Notes: generated by a model from the sequence alone, not told the origin. A DNA stretch of 64,000 nt from Cydia pomonella (GCF_033807575.1 NC_084725.1:13179001-13243000); one strand, 5' to 3'. Shown: positions 26,301 through 32,713, counted from the stretch's first letter. Program-made: numbers and translations.

Positions 26301-29300
26301 ATTAGTATTCGGATTTAACCCTTTTCCAGGCAGAGTACGATTAATCGATCACATACGCGCCATTAAAATTTCAACTTTAGCATTCCGATTTAAGGTTCAA
26401 ATTAGATTACACTTTCAGGAAATGTTACTTGTCTTCAAATGAATCAACAAAGCTGGATTAATTGGAATATATTTGGATTTTTTTGGAAAACCTTGTAGAT
26501 TGGTGCGGCCTGGAAAAGGGTTAAAAGTGCTTGTTGCTAGGCCTATATGAATAAAGAATATATTGACTTTGACTATGTCAATTAAAAGGGCTGTTTTGTT
26601 TGTTTTGTCTACTACAGTGATATCTGGTCTGTTGTAGTGAGTGGTTCGGTCTGTTAAGATAGCTCTGTCAAAATACATCTTGTAAGCATGGTTTACTTCT
26701 AATCTCTGTACTTATAATCAGTCTGGACTATTGCTCTGCATGCTCCGGTAATATGTTGTATAGTTTCTCCTGGACTATTGCACTTCCTGCATGAATCTAT
26801 AACTCTATTTTTCATAATAAATTTTTGATAGTTACGGGTCTCTATTACTTGGTCCTGTATAGCCATAATAAACCCCTCTGTTTCTGGAAAGAGCTCGACG
26901 CTACTTTGTCGACATTAGGTTGGCTTAAATCGTGGCAGTGTCTTCCGTATAGGGATTTCGCGCTACATGCGGCTATTTTTGTTTTATTATTAGTTATTTC
27001 TTCGCAATTTTGGATAGTTTTTTCTCTTAAGTTTAAAGGTGTAAATTTCTGGTCATTCTGTTCTATGGCACTGTGCATTGAAGAAGAATTTAATTTTCTT
27101 TCGATAAGAATATGATCTCATTGCTGTAATCTGTTTGTTGTGGGGTTTCGTAATATCAATAAGTCCCCTACCACCCTCCTTCCTAGGCAGGGTTAGTCGT
27201 TGTATGCAAGACCTGGGGTGGTGGTGGTCATGAACCGTGATAGTTAGACAGTTGAAATTTTGACAGATGATGTATTTCTGTGGCCGCTATAACAACAAAT
27301 ACTAAAAACAAATAAAATAAATATTTAAGGGGCCTCCCATACAACAAACGTAATTTTTTGCCGTTTTTATAGATAATGGTACGGACAAGTGAGAGTCGGA
27401 TTCGCCCATCGAGGGTTCCATACTTTTTAGTATTTGTTGTTGTAGCAGCAACAGAAATACATCATCTGTGAAAATTTCAACTGTTCATGAGATGCAGCCT
27501 GGTGACAAACGGACAGACAGACGGACGGACAGCTAAGTACGAAATGGAACCCTAATAAATGAAGTTGACCATTACATGAAACCAATTGTTTTAATCGCTC
27601 TCACAAAGGAAGTAGTAAGGTGGAAGTCACTCACAAACAAAAAACTTAAACCGTAAAAACATGGTGGTGATATATTATTGGCCGGTACTACGTATTAAGT
27701 AGGCTAGCTTAGCTATGAATTGAATAGTATGAATATTAAGTTCATTAACTATGAAGGCTTTTCCAATATCATTTTCCTCAATGAATGTCAAGTCTACCTA
27801 CAGTGTAAATTGCGGAATTTCCAAAAAGCAGGAAAAGCTCTAGGAAATTTCACACGAAACAAAGGAGATTCCTCTTGGAAATGGAAAATTGCGATTCCCT
27901 TACAGAAATCAAATCTTTTTAGTTTTCCACTTAAAAAAAAGTGGGAAGTTCTTAGCCGTTTTCCTCGCCTGAGCCGCCTCGGCCGAGGCACGTCTACACT
28001 GGCCGTTTTGTGCGCGAGGAAATTGCCTCGTGCGTATGCTCGCTCTATGTGGACCCACCTATTTATTAATGTAGAAATATCGCAATTTTAGAATATTTCC
28101 AGCACATCAGTAATTCTACCTAATGCCTGCACACCACAACTTGCCAAGACAAAAGCCATGTTGATTTGTCAAATAAAGATAGGTCTGGCCTAATGGGTAG
28201 TGAACCTGCCTATGAAGCCGATGGTCCGATGCCGATGGTGGTGATGGATGGTGATGGTGGGTTTGAATATCTTACTTCTTAGACTGTAATTCTACTACAT
28301 TTAAACTTTTGAACGCCACGCCTATCGCACGCGGCGCGTAATCGTGAACCTTGTCGGTACGCATGAAGGTTGATATTGGGCTGTAGCCGCGCGCGTCATA
28401 TGACGTCTTTGGCGGCCAAAAGGTTAAAGGAAATTTTGAATTTTGCCCCCAGGCAAATTTCAACATCATCAACTATGTAATATTAAATATGTAATATTAT
28501 TTAATTTTAAACTTAATATACACCGTGGGCCAATTAAATCTGACTGATTTTATCCATGCATCCCAGAGGTCATAAGGAGCAAAAAATGTTAAATGAGTTT
28601 TTGTCAAATTTGCCACGGACCACAGTGTATATGCATTGAAAACATGCATGACTTATGAATTAAGTAGTAGTAAGTAGGTATGAGTTTGACTGTACACCTC
28701 ATGGCAATACTATGATGATTCTATATTATGTTTTTTATGTTTATACTCTTACTTATTCCATCATTCTATCTACTTAAGTTCTACAGTAAATAAATAAATT
28801 ATTAATTATTATTTGTGTCTTTTCCATCATGGAACAATGTTGTTTCGAACCTTTGGGACATGTGCGCAGAGCTGAAGCCAACATGTAGTGTAGAGGGAGC
28901 ATTCCATGAAATTGTCTGCCATAGTCCCGTACAAACGTGAATTTTCTCAAGATTTGCAGGTACAATCAGCATCAATAGTAGCGGATAAAACAATGTGCCA
29001 AAAGTATCTGACATCCCAGATAACTTTTCCAAATATAGATAAATCTCTAAAATTCACTTTCAAAAGTATATCTTCAATCATTTAAACAACAGCTAAAGCA
29101 GTGGCTAATAGATCAAGTTTTTTACGATTTAAAGGAGTATTTTTTATTTAAGTCTGTGTAATTTTAGATGTTAGACCATAAAAAGAAAATTGTTTGATAC
29201 CTGTATACTTCCTGTTCTAACTTATGGTTGCCAAACATGGGCACTTAACAAATTCCACTACAAAAAGTTAGGAATTTGTCAAAACGCTATGGAGAGAAGT

Positions 29301-31030
29301 ATGATGGGTAAGCGACTATCTGATAAAGTTAGAAATATAGATATAAAGAAATGTACTAAAACAAAAGATATTACTACAACAATTAAGAAGTTAAAATGGA
29401 AATGGGCAGGTCACACAATTAGAGGGGGAGAAAAGTGGTCTGAAGCAATAATGTACTGGTTTACTAGAGACAAAAAGAGGAAGCGTGGCAGGCCAACAAG
29501 AAGATGGGATGATGAGATTAAGAGTGCAGCAGGAGGTTGCTGGACTACAATAGCAAGGGATAGGGATAAATGGAAAGAGTTAGGGGAGGCCTTTGGCTAC
29601 AAAAGGCATACAGATGGAAAGTAGATATATATGTTAACAACAAAATGTACTTACAAAATACTTGTCTGGAATAAAGGCTATTTCATTCATTCATTTCATT
29701 CAATTTTAGATGTACTTAATATAAATTTAAGGGACCTGTATATATATATTGTAATTGTGTAATATTGTATACCCGAAAAGGGTAGCCGTTGTGACTCTGT
29801 ATCATTTTAACGTCTTGTTTGTCATGGTAAACAATAAATGAATTCTTATTCTTTTAGAGTCTTAGTTGTTCTATATTGAGGAGATCACTTTTTGTTAAGC
29901 TGTTACAGAATGGTAGATATTTATGAAGTGTTATTTGATCCGCTACTTTTGATGCTGAGTGTACAAGTTTCCTTTTCCATGACAAATGGTCAAAAATATG
30001 CACAAAAAAATAATTGCCTGCTTAAATGCCAAAAAAAAAGTCGCAACACAGGAAATAAAATGTGTCTGTCCGGGACAGCCCGTGGAATGCTCCAGAGGCT
30101 CTTTTGACACTAATGAAATGTAAGATGTAATTATTATTCTAAAAACTGTTCAAAGTTGAAGCATTCAGCCTTAATTAATTTATATGTTAATTGATTTCTT
30201 TGTGTAGTGAAAAATGATCATATTAATATGGGTAGCTTAATAGGTAAAATGGAATCAATAAAACTGTGGATAAATGAACTCTGAATATAGTTATTTTACC
30301 AGTTGAACCTAGAATTTTGTATTCGATTTAATTTTGAGTTAATATTCCAAGTGCATTCCAGGTGAAAGCAAATACTATGATTTTCATAGAAGATTAATAT
30401 CAAGAATAAACCCAGATGAATTGAAAATTCATAATGCAGTTTGAAGGACTTTAAATATGCTATTCAATGCACTATATAACGTCATCGTAATTTAAAAGTA
30501 GGCAGTAGAAAGTCTCAGCAAGGTCAGTCAATTGATGCAATAGTCAGAATACCATCGCAAATACTCCAACAACCAACACTTAAACTACGGAAAAACTTCC
30601 AAATATATGATAAATAACAAAAAAATCGTCCTAAAATACGATGAAATGTTTATAAACAGTAATGACCTCTATACATGATGTAACTTAGTATATTCATAGG
30701 TTACCAAATTTCCCACCAAAATTATTAACAAAAACATACACTCATATCCTAGTAAACACATTAGGAAACATTTTATAGTAGATTAAGAATGCTATTGGCA
30801 AGTGTATAGCATAGATTACCTTTAGGTTCCGATGTAGAGCCCTGTCTCGAAGTGGTTGACATAGTTGGATCATATCCCAGTTTCGAAAGTTTTCGATAGT
30901 CGTGCGTCACCCGACGACGTTTAGTGGCTTCGCCGGCGTCTGCATCGCTATTTCCACTGAAGTAATCGTCAGTATAATCGCAATTTTCACCAACTTTTAC
31001 ATGGGAATCCAGCGGGCCACTGGACGCCAT
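1450..31030 (-). CDS. RSBN1: RSBN1/KDM9-like JmjC histone H4K20 demethylase, complete 12-exon gene
   Basis: Coding exons, read on the minus strand: 31030-30820, 18736-18079, 16470-16303, 14556-14439, 12922-12734, 12439-12299, 11198-11062, 9637-9498, 8758-8608, 5904-5765, 4514-4413 and 1901-1450. All introns are GT-AG, phases match at every junction, and the sum is 2607 nt (868 residues plus stop). Human RSBN1 is of similar size (about 800 residues). Family-specific blocks are recognisable: ETTTIS (exon 5), QISLVG and GGYFPD (exon 6), LQYLPR and FEDRTRAHADHVG (exon 8), LDLYEPPISQCV (exon 9), IYFLPRNIIHQF (exon 10) and LRLKQYYP (exon 11). The JmjC metal ligands are probably H571, D573 and H673. 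The N-terminus has basic NLS-like stretches (KRRR, KKRKR at 72-76) and the C-terminus is rich in K, E, H and S. Known for the family: nuclear demethylation of H4K20me2 (DPY-21). The start codon has a good context (ACAATGG). Two exons carry tandem arrays. Confidence 0.95.
2000..2126 (-). repeat. dispersed repeat fragment abutting the 130-bp array
   Basis: On the minus strand it contains GGAACTCTGTGAAAATACAA and TGTGTTTGGGGTTGTTA-like segments that recur at 22830-22920, 35110-35190, 37790-37850 and 38325-38400. The 130-bp array ends exactly where this repeat begins, inside an exon copy. Confidence 0.7.
2127..4543. repeat. 130-bp tandem array built from exon 11 and its flanks
   Basis: One 131-bp founder unit (4413-4543), 17 complete 130-bp units and a truncated one fill this interval; I saw no difference between the 130-bp units. 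On the minus strand each unit is a 29-bp spacer ending TGTTGCAG (acceptor) plus a 101-bp exon copy, followed by GTGAGTAATG of the next spacer. The spacer is too short to be an intron. The copies lack one base relative to the founder, so they do not encode the protein in frame. Confidence 0.97.
4413..4514 (-). CDS. RSBN1: KDM9-like gene, coding exon 11 (residues 685-719), source of the 130-bp array
   Basis: The acceptor is GTGTTGCAG|CGTGGC and the donor is GGCCG|GTGAGT. The exon encodes AWHLRLKQYYPASS followed by an Ala/Pro/Glu-rich tail. This copy is the only one with the sequence CGTGGCACCTGCGG; every downstream array copy reads CGTGCCACTGCGG, one base shorter, which shifts the frame. So this first copy must be the functional exon. 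Its donor is followed directly by the next array unit. Confidence 0.88.
4544..5764. other. intron 10, no feature recognised
   Basis: AT-rich intron sequence. I see no gene and only vague low-complexity repeats (A-rich and TAAAAATA stretches). Confidence 0.5.
5765..5904 (-). CDS. RSBN1: KDM9-like gene, coding exon 10 with distal JmjC histidine (residues 638-685)
   Basis: The acceptor is GTCACAG-like ctTCACAG|GCTAG and the donor is GTTG|GTGAGT. The exon encodes AKLNQLRREGVRYSR, CDDDIYFLPRNIIHQF and RTVSAVTSV. H673 in NIIHQF is the likely third metal ligand of the JmjC site. It joins exon 9 in phase 2 (completing Trp638) and exon 11 in phase 1. Confidence 0.95.
5997..6457. mobile_element. MITE with 12-bp inverted termini in intron 9
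   Basis: The ends are perfect inverted repeats, TAGGAGCCCCGC at 5997 and its complement ending at 6457. TTA-like bases lie outside both ends. The roughly 460-bp interior is AT-rich and non-coding. These are the marks of a non-autonomous DNA transposon. Confidence 0.7.
6529..8690. repeat. 94-bp tandem array built from the end of exon 9 and its donor
   Basis: The interval is exactly 23 x 94 bp. Each unit, on the minus strand, is 83 bp of exon 9 (encoding Phe611 to the TG of Trp638) plus GTGAGTC(C/T)ATC. All units look identical except the outermost one, whose last bases read CTATC and run into unique intron. It therefore holds 23 equally spaced GTGAGT donors, at exon ends 8608, 8514 and so on down to 6540. 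Confidence 0.98.
8608..8758 (-). CDS. RSBN1: KDM9-like gene, coding exon 9 (residues 588-638), source of the 94-bp array
   Basis: The acceptor is TTGAACAG|GAGTG and the donor is ACGTG|GTGAGT. The exon encodes GVLKAI, RITKDVVAFHAADF and LDLYEPPISQCVTW, all family blocks. Its last 83 bp (from Phe611) plus 11 bp of intron form the unit that is repeated 22 more times downstream. Only the donor ending at 8608 gives phase 2 into exon 10 and keeps the frame; using a later copy would add 94 nt per unit and run into stops. Confidence 0.93.
8838..8945 (-). mobile_element. 5'-truncated LINE 3' end
   Basis: On the minus strand it reads ACTGGAAGAGAACCC.TATATGGATAAGTTTGCCTTTG and ends TGTACAATAAAG. The same 3' end occurs at 49915-50020, 59413-59526 and 60120-60222. 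This is a typical non-LTR retrotransposon tail. Confidence 0.65.
9162..9356. mobile_element. foldback element, TACAGTACATATGG family (partly deleted)
   Basis: It begins TACAGTACATATGG and ends GTATCGTAATGTACTA. The GTGCGAATAGG segment and the CCTATTT..GCACTTG segment pair as an imperfect hairpin. Fuller copies are at 15030-15255 and 16500-16729. Confidence 0.75.
9498..9637 (-). CDS. RSBN1: KDM9-like gene, coding exon 8 with JmjC HxD motif (residues 541-588)
   Basis: The acceptor is TTGTCAG|GACGGG and the donor is GTTG|GTCAGT. The exon encodes ELRNLQYLPR and LFEDRTRAHADHVGHGLD. The H571-A-D573 triplet is the best candidate for the first two Fe(II) ligands of the JmjC fold. This is the most strongly conserved part of the family. 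It leaves phase 1. Confidence 0.96.
10026..10112 (+). CDS. candidate stray exon on the plus strand (29 codons)
   Basis: GC-rich 87-bp island in AT-rich intron 7 of the minus-strand gene. It is preceded by an acceptor-like TTTAACGCAG and followed by a strong donor, GTGAAG|GTAGGT. In the plus frame it is open for exactly 29 codons and encodes SKYQGLMSYEKV, then a Pro/Gly-rich stretch ending TSVK. Base composition resembles the true exons nearby. It could be an exon of a nested gene, a fragment captured by a transposon, or chance. I do not recognise the protein. Confidence 0.4.
10250..10318 (+). mobile_element. LINE 3' tail with TTTTGAA repeats
   Basis: The segment TTGTAAAAGAGCCCTTGAGG, then an AATAAA, then tandem TTTTGAATTTTGAATT, looks like a retroposon 3' end with a short tandem tail. 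There is no coding sequence left. Confidence 0.55.
10625..10752 (+). mobile_element. LINE 3' end, CCATAGGCTACGGTGACTG family
   Basis: It contains GTTGCGGGCGTCCATAGG, CTACGGTGACTGCTTACC, ATCAGGCGGGCCGTA and an A-rich end after GACGTGGTAT. The same 3' end occurs at 35343-35458 (minus), 52180-52328 and 63868-63995. Confidence 0.75.
11062..11198 (-). CDS. RSBN1: KDM9-like gene, coding exon 7 (residues 496-541)
   Basis: The acceptor is TTTTTTCAG|ACAATG and the donor is CGACG|GTGAGC. The exon encodes PWG, DGPILWIRPGEQLVPTAE and KSPIKKRR, which correspond to the vertebrate blocks DGPIMW.RPGEQ and KSPFKRRR. It leaves phase 2. Confidence 0.95.
11283..11390 (-). mobile_element. retroposon 3' tail with (AAT)n end
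   Basis: On the minus strand it reads GCTATAGCCCGAGCCCTC, then CTGTGCCCAGCAGTGGGACG, and ends ATAGGCTGAATTATTATT. The same tail ends the element at 62915-63060. Confidence 0.75.
12115..12273 (+). pseudogene. non-LTR retrotransposon ORF C-terminus and 3' tail
   Basis: The plus frame reads QTAKEWNALPESVFPYEYNL then GLFKARINR and a stop at 12210-12212. This is the characteristic C-terminus of lepidopteran jockey/CR1-type reverse transcriptase ORFs. It is followed by a 3' UTR with CTTACCATCAGGTGAGATCG and an A-run at 12263-12274. All of the element upstream is missing (5' truncation). It sits in intron 6 of the minus-strand gene. Confidence 0.8.
12299..12439 (-). CDS. RSBN1: KDM9-like gene, coding exon 6 (residues 449-495)
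   Basis: The acceptor is TTTGTTAG|GTGCAA and the donor is AATTTG|GTAAGC, 47 codons, phase 0 at both ends. The exon carries YAAGTFRCGP, QISLVGTV, EEVGGYFPD and NPFL, matching consecutive conserved blocks of the RSBN1 family. Confidence 0.95.
12734..12922 (-). CDS. RSBN1: KDM9-like gene, coding exon 5 (residues 386-448)
   Basis: The acceptor is TCCCACAG|CTAGTA and the donor is CAGCAG|GTGAGT, phase 0 at both ends (63 codons). The exon contains LVFSE, VRGAAGAFP and DIETTTIS, the last of which is a near-invariant block of RSBN1 proteins. The GC-rich codons stand out against the AT-rich introns. Confidence 0.95.
13020..13165. repeat. GC-rich dispersed repeat (GGCCGAGCGTAGCGAGG)
   Basis: It has an internal inverted arrangement: GGGAAACGAAGGGTTGC pairs with GGCAACCCCGTTTCCCG. 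The following TTTCTCAAACTTGCAATGAAAT is echoed in reverse at 13767-13790, so 13020-13790 may be a single element. Confidence 0.55.
13350..13511. repeat. long hairpin, about 60-bp arms
   Basis: Arms 13350-13410 and 13450-13511 are nearly perfect reverse complements, with the key segment ACGACGCACGGTTTAGGAGA in the left arm. A 39-bp loop separates them. The structure is typical of a palindromic MITE. Confidence 0.85.
14439..14556 (-). CDS. RSBN1: KDM9-like gene, coding exon 4 (residues 346-385)
   Basis: This exon is too short to stand out as an open frame. The acceptor is GTTCCTAG|ACTAATG and the donor is CTTAAG|GTATGT. It encodes a segment with HPNGGASVVYLHQ and ending EFLK, matching the family block just before the conserved core (vertebrate equivalents read SNGGA and EEFL). 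It enters in phase 2 and leaves in phase 0. Confidence 0.9.
14665..14760 (-). mobile_element. retroposon 3' end with poly(A) (minus strand)
   Basis: A T-run of about 16 at 14670-14688 precedes TTATCTGCCAAACTG and TCTACCCTCCA. The same arrangement occurs at 43868-43995, so this is the poly(A) end of a minus-strand retroposon. Confidence 0.5.
15030..15255. mobile_element. foldback element, TACAGTACATATGG family
   Basis: This is one of the two best copies. It runs from TACAGTACATATGG to GTATCGTAATGTACTA. Its right two thirds fold back on themselves around CTCCCTTCGGTCG, with GTGCGAATAGG pairing to CCTATTTTTCGCAC. Confidence 0.85.
15290..15455 (+). mobile_element. LINE 3' end
   Basis: GATACAGGCCTAGCCTAGTG and GGGGACTCCTGGAAACTC are followed by AATAAACAT and a (TCTTTA)-like then T-rich end. 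It looks like a LINE 3' UTR with no coding part. Confidence 0.5.
15835..16182 (+). mobile_element. LINE 3' region ending in (AAATAAAT)n
   Basis: The segment ends GTGATCCTAATAAACAAATA followed by A-rich tandem repeats. Traces of a decayed reverse-transcriptase frame may lie at 15840-15960, but I cannot read a clear protein. Confidence 0.45.
16303..16470 (-). CDS. RSBN1: KDM9-like gene, coding exon 3 (residues 290-346)
   Basis: The acceptor is ACCTTCAG|ATCG and the donor is CACAG|GTAAGC. The exon encodes a Ser/His-rich run, then C300-H-H-C303 and C318 within a very basic segment, then an Ala/Pro-rich linker of GC-rich codons. The two-Cys arrangement could be half of a metal-binding knuckle, but no partner pair is visible. 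It is phase 2 in and phase 2 out. Confidence 0.9.
16500..16729. mobile_element. foldback element, TACAGTACATATGG family
   Basis: Nearly identical to 15030-15255 (about 230 bp). It lies only about 30 bp upstream (in the gene's direction) of the exon 3 acceptor, so it forms part of the 3' end of intron 2. Confidence 0.85.
17052..17250. mobile_element. MITE with about 22-bp inverted termini
   Basis: Left end TAAGGGTAGTTTCAGACTAG and right end CTAGTCTGTAACCGCCCTAA are imperfect inverted repeats. The interior contains direct repeats of ACCAAATGTA(G/A)GGAAA. Confidence 0.75.
17338..17376. repeat. (TA)n microsatellite
   Basis: A run of about 19 TA dinucleotides with one interruption at the left. 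Confidence 0.9.
17471..17686 (-). mobile_element. SINE-A copy, 5'-truncated
   Basis: Same body and (ATTT)n tail as 389-624, again ending at the B box. It carries TTTTCTCTATGTATTTAAGT on the minus strand. Confidence 0.85.
18079..18736 (-). CDS. RSBN1: KDM9-like gene, coding exon 2 (residues 71-290)
   Basis: The acceptor is TTTTTCAG|GCAAAAAG and the donor is AAAG|GTGAGT. This is the longest exon (658 nt). It opens with the basic cluster GKKRKRS and ends in a run of alternating Lys, Glu and Arg. The middle is a folded-looking stretch with few charges and is not one of the blocks I can match to the vertebrate protein from memory. The reading frame is open throughout. Confidence 0.9.
19718..19880. 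mobile_element. palindromic MITE with about 55-bp arms
   Basis: Left arm begins TTAGGCGGTTCCACACAGCG and continues through GCGCGAGGCAATTTCCTCAC; the right arm is its near-exact complement ending CGCTGTGTGGACCCGCCTA. A partial copy of the same family is at 27965-28070. Confidence 0.85.
20138..20960. mobile_element. dispersed repeat with GGTCAAGTGC start and (ACAG)(ACGG) tail
   Basis: It starts AAAACCGGTCAAGTGCCAG and CGCGCAGCGAGGGTTCCGTA, contains a degenerate interior with A/T runs, and ends with ACAG and ACGG tetranucleotide repeats then GGTATGAAACCCTAAAAA. Related copies are at 27310-27562, 33818-34536 and 34537-34712. The superfamily is unknown to me. Confidence 0.65.
21067..21166. mobile_element. 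100-bp hairpin MITE
   Basis: CCCACTTTGTCGCTTGCCGT at the left pairs with GGCAAGCGACAAAGTGGGA at the right, around a short loop. Confidence 0.75.
21170..25036. other. distal intron 1, degenerate repeats only
   Basis: The stretch holds one degraded copy of the dispersed repeat also found at 34998-35232 (here about 22715-22925) and otherwise AT-rich sequence. I found no exon with paired splice sites. Confidence 0.45.
25056..25382 (+). mobile_element. SINE-B, full-length, with 19-bp target-site duplication
   Basis: It has a tRNA-like head (TGGCCTAGCGGTAAGAG as A box and GGTTCAAACCC as B box) and a body ending CGAGGAAGAAGAAGAAG. It is flanked on both sides by ATTTTACCTAAATTGATAA (25037-25055 and 25383-25401), which proves retroposition. 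Related copies are at 33450-33817, 49739-49870, 55204-55536 and 62541-62915. Confidence 0.95.
25402..26577. other. intron 1 sequence, no gene seen
   Basis: AT-rich. A short reverse fragment of the 56510-56950 repeat family lies at about 25480-25560. Nothing else is recognisable. Confidence 0.4.
26578..27222 (-). pseudogene. non-LTR retrotransposon pol remnant
   Basis: On the minus strand several frames give recognisable pieces in order: QRLTLPRKEGGRGLIDITKP, then a knuckle-like C-x2-C..H-x4-C segment (CRKCNSPGETIQHITGAC), then DRTTHYNRPDITVVDKTNKT followed by ALLIDIV. These match the C-terminal part of LINE polyproteins common in insects. Stops and frameshifts separate the pieces, so it is dead. 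It lies in intron 1 of the KDM9-like gene, in the same orientation. Confidence 0.8.
27310..27562. mobile_element. dispersed repeat fragment with GGACGGAC tail
   Basis: Shares AGCAACAGAAATACATCATC, TGTGAAAATTTCAACTG and a (GGAC) repeat followed by GGAACCCTAAT with 34380-34536. It belongs to the same family as 20138-20960. Confidence 0.6.
28183..28232 (+). mobile_element. SINE-A head fragment
   Basis: TCTGGCCTAATGGGTAGTG and CCTGCCTATGAAGCCGATGG match the A-box side of SINE-A; the remainder is absent. Confidence 0.6.
28285..28430. repeat. dispersed repeat (AACCTTGTC...GTAGCCGCGCGC)
   Basis: The same segments, CGTGAACCTTGTC and GGCTGTAGCCGCGCGC with GACGTCTT, recur at 50026-50130, both ending in a GGTTAA motif. 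Confidence 0.6.
28517..28632. mobile_element. short MITE
   Basis: Ends ATATACACCGTGGGCCAATT and its imperfect complement (CACGGACCACAGTGTATAT) define a 116-bp inverted-repeat element. Confidence 0.6.
28800..30110. mobile_element. inverted-repeat element enclosing a LINE fragment
   Basis: Segments at 28955-29015 (CAGCATCAATAGTAGCGGAT) and 28885-28925 (GGGAGCATTCCATG) recur as reverse complements at 29910-29975 and 30060-30105. The interior holds the LINE fragment at 29178-29702. This is compatible with a DNA element into which a LINE inserted, or with two inverted copies of one repeat. Confidence 0.5.
29178..29702 (+). pseudogene. RTE-like LINE, 3' part of the reverse transcriptase and tail
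   Basis: The plus frame runs from KRKLFDTCILPVLTYGCQTW to a stop at 29622-29624 (about 148 codons, no ATG at its start). It carries the end of the RT domain and the GRPTRRWDDEI and DRDKWKELGEAF blocks that typify RTE-type LINE C-termini in Lepidoptera. A short 3' UTR ends in ATTTCATTCATTCATTTCAT, the tandem-repeat tail expected of this clade. It is 5'-truncated, so it cannot move on its own. Confidence 0.85.
29703..30819. other. intron 1 near exon 1, mostly featureless
   Basis: A LINE-like 3' tail (CCGAAAAGGGTAGCCGTTG ... AATAAATGAATTCTTATTC) lies at 29760-29850 and the right arm of the inverted-repeat element at 29910-30105. The remainder is AT-rich with no recognisable feature. Confidence 0.4.
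30820..31030 (-). CDS. RSBN1: KDM9-like gene, coding exon 1 (residues 1-70)
   Basis: The start codon is at 31030-31028, preceded by AAACA. The exon encodes an acidic N-terminus followed by a basic TKRRR stretch that may be a nuclear localisation signal. The donor is AAAG|GTAATC, a slightly weak consensus, and leaves phase 1. The single trailing G joins GC of exon 2 to make Gly71. The region is predicted to be disordered and is not conserved with vertebrate RSBN1 as far as I can tell; its assignment rests on the exact phase match and on its position. Confidence 0.85.
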
Positions 31031-31260
31031 TGTTTAGAAGCCAACGCTGGTATCAACAAAACATACGCTGGTTTCGTCACTTAAATAACCACGCCACTAA
31101 CAAATGACACACTGGCAACGTGGATATAGTTTACAATTTCACAAAACGGCGAGAAACACATTGATTCGGAATAAAAAACAACTTGCGACGCCATTTACTG
31201 CTAACTCACACTTTTTTTGTGGAGTTTTTCAACACGTACAAAATGTCGTATGCCGATTAA
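31031..31260 (-). promoter_or_regulatory. 5' UTR and proximal promoter region of the KDM9-like gene
   Basis: This is the stretch immediately upstream of the start codon. It is less AT-rich than its surroundings and has no clear TATA box close to the start. An upstream ATG at 31194 (ATGGCGTCG) opens a 36-codon frame that ends before the main start; whether it is transcribed depends on the unknown start site. The interpretation rests on position. Confidence 0.45.
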
Positions 31261-31904
31261 GGCACTGACACTGATTCATACAGCCAAACATACATGTTTT
31301 ATTTTATTTTATTAATAGGCAGTATTAATTTTTTATTAATATAACATTTCTATTTTTAAGCTAATAAAATTAAGTAATTTTTAATTGCTTAAAATAGGAG
31401 GTACATTAGCGCCCTCTATGATGTTGTAGTAGATAGAGATAGGTGAGTAAAATGGCATTTGCAAGATCTTGCACTATATTGTCATTGCCTACATTATTCA
31501 ACTTGGTGGTTCAGTAATTTACGCACAGATGGCGTTGTATAGCAAATTCATTCTTACTTCAATCTTGGTTTACCAAGTTGACCAAGATAAGTCTGCAACG
31601 ATTTTGAAAGTTAGCACATGCAGTGCAAGTGTTATTTTAAACACAAACTTCCATGAAATTATGACGTATAAATAACACTTGCACTGTGTGTGCTATCAAA
31701 ATGCTTATTTTTGTTTTTATAAATATTTACGTTAAATAAGGTCAAGGTTTATATCGTATTAAGCTGACTGGTATTTTATTTCAACAAATAATTACTTATA
31801 TATCATTTTATGCACGTGCACTCCTCACGTTAATTTAAACATGAATAACATGATATAATGTAAAGGTACTAGGACCTAGGTCCTAGGTAAATTATCAATT
31901 ATTT

Positions 31905-32525
31905 TTAGGGTTCCGTAGTCAACTAGGCACCCTTATAGTTTCGCCATGTCACAGGCCATGTCTGTATGTCTGTCTCTCTGTCTGTCCGAGGCTTTGCTCC
32001 GTGGTCGTTAATGTTAGAAAGCTGAAATTTGGCACGGATATATAAATCAATAAAGCCGATAAAGTCGTAGAATAAAATCTATTTTTTTTTTAGGGTACCT
32101 CCCCTACACGTAAAGGATAGGATAGAGGTGGGATATCGTTTGAAAGGTCTTTCAAAACAGGGGTTTTCAACAAACATTTTTTGATAAAGTGGATATATTC
32201 GGAGATAATCGCTCCGAAAGAAAAAAAATGTGTCCCCTCCGCCCCTCTAACTTTTGAACCATAGGACAAAAAAATATGAAAAAAATCGTGAAATTCGAGC
32301 TTAAGAAAGACATTAAATTAAAACTATAGCGGACATGATCAGTTTAGCTGTTTTTGAGTTATGGCAAAAAGTTTCCCCTTCAGAGTAAAAAGACGTACTA
32401 TCCACAGTTCATCCCATGGTTAATAATCTACTATACTTTAAGCTCCAGTTTAGCTTATTGTGACGGAAGAGTAACTACGGAACCCTACTCTGAGCATGGC
32501 CCGATATGCTCTTGGCTGTTTTTTT
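31905..32525. mobile_element. dispersed repeat, GGGTTCCGTAGTCAACTAGG family
   Basis: It starts GGGTTCCGTAGTCAACTAGG with GTCTGTCTGTCCG repeats and ends ACGGAACCCTAC, CATGGCCCGATATGCTCTTGG. A remnant of its end is at 34885-34950. The open frame at its right end is not coding. Confidence 0.65.
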
Positions 32526-32713
32526 TTAAACTCCATTCAGAAATTAACCAGCGCCCTCTGGCAACAGCTTAAAATCTTGTTTAAGACCATGACCATCACT
32601 AAGGTGAAGCTACCAATTAATTTTTCTTTACAAGAACTAGAGTGGGCCATCCGTTAGAAATGCTGTAGACTTCTGGTGGTGATGCTGCAGTGCTGTTTCA
32701 TATCAAGATTTGA

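Noticed and set aside
27720..28091. Plus-strand ORF of 123 codons
   Set aside because: Its second half is a partial copy of the MITE at 19718-19880, and the first half has no recognisable domain; no supporting splice sites.
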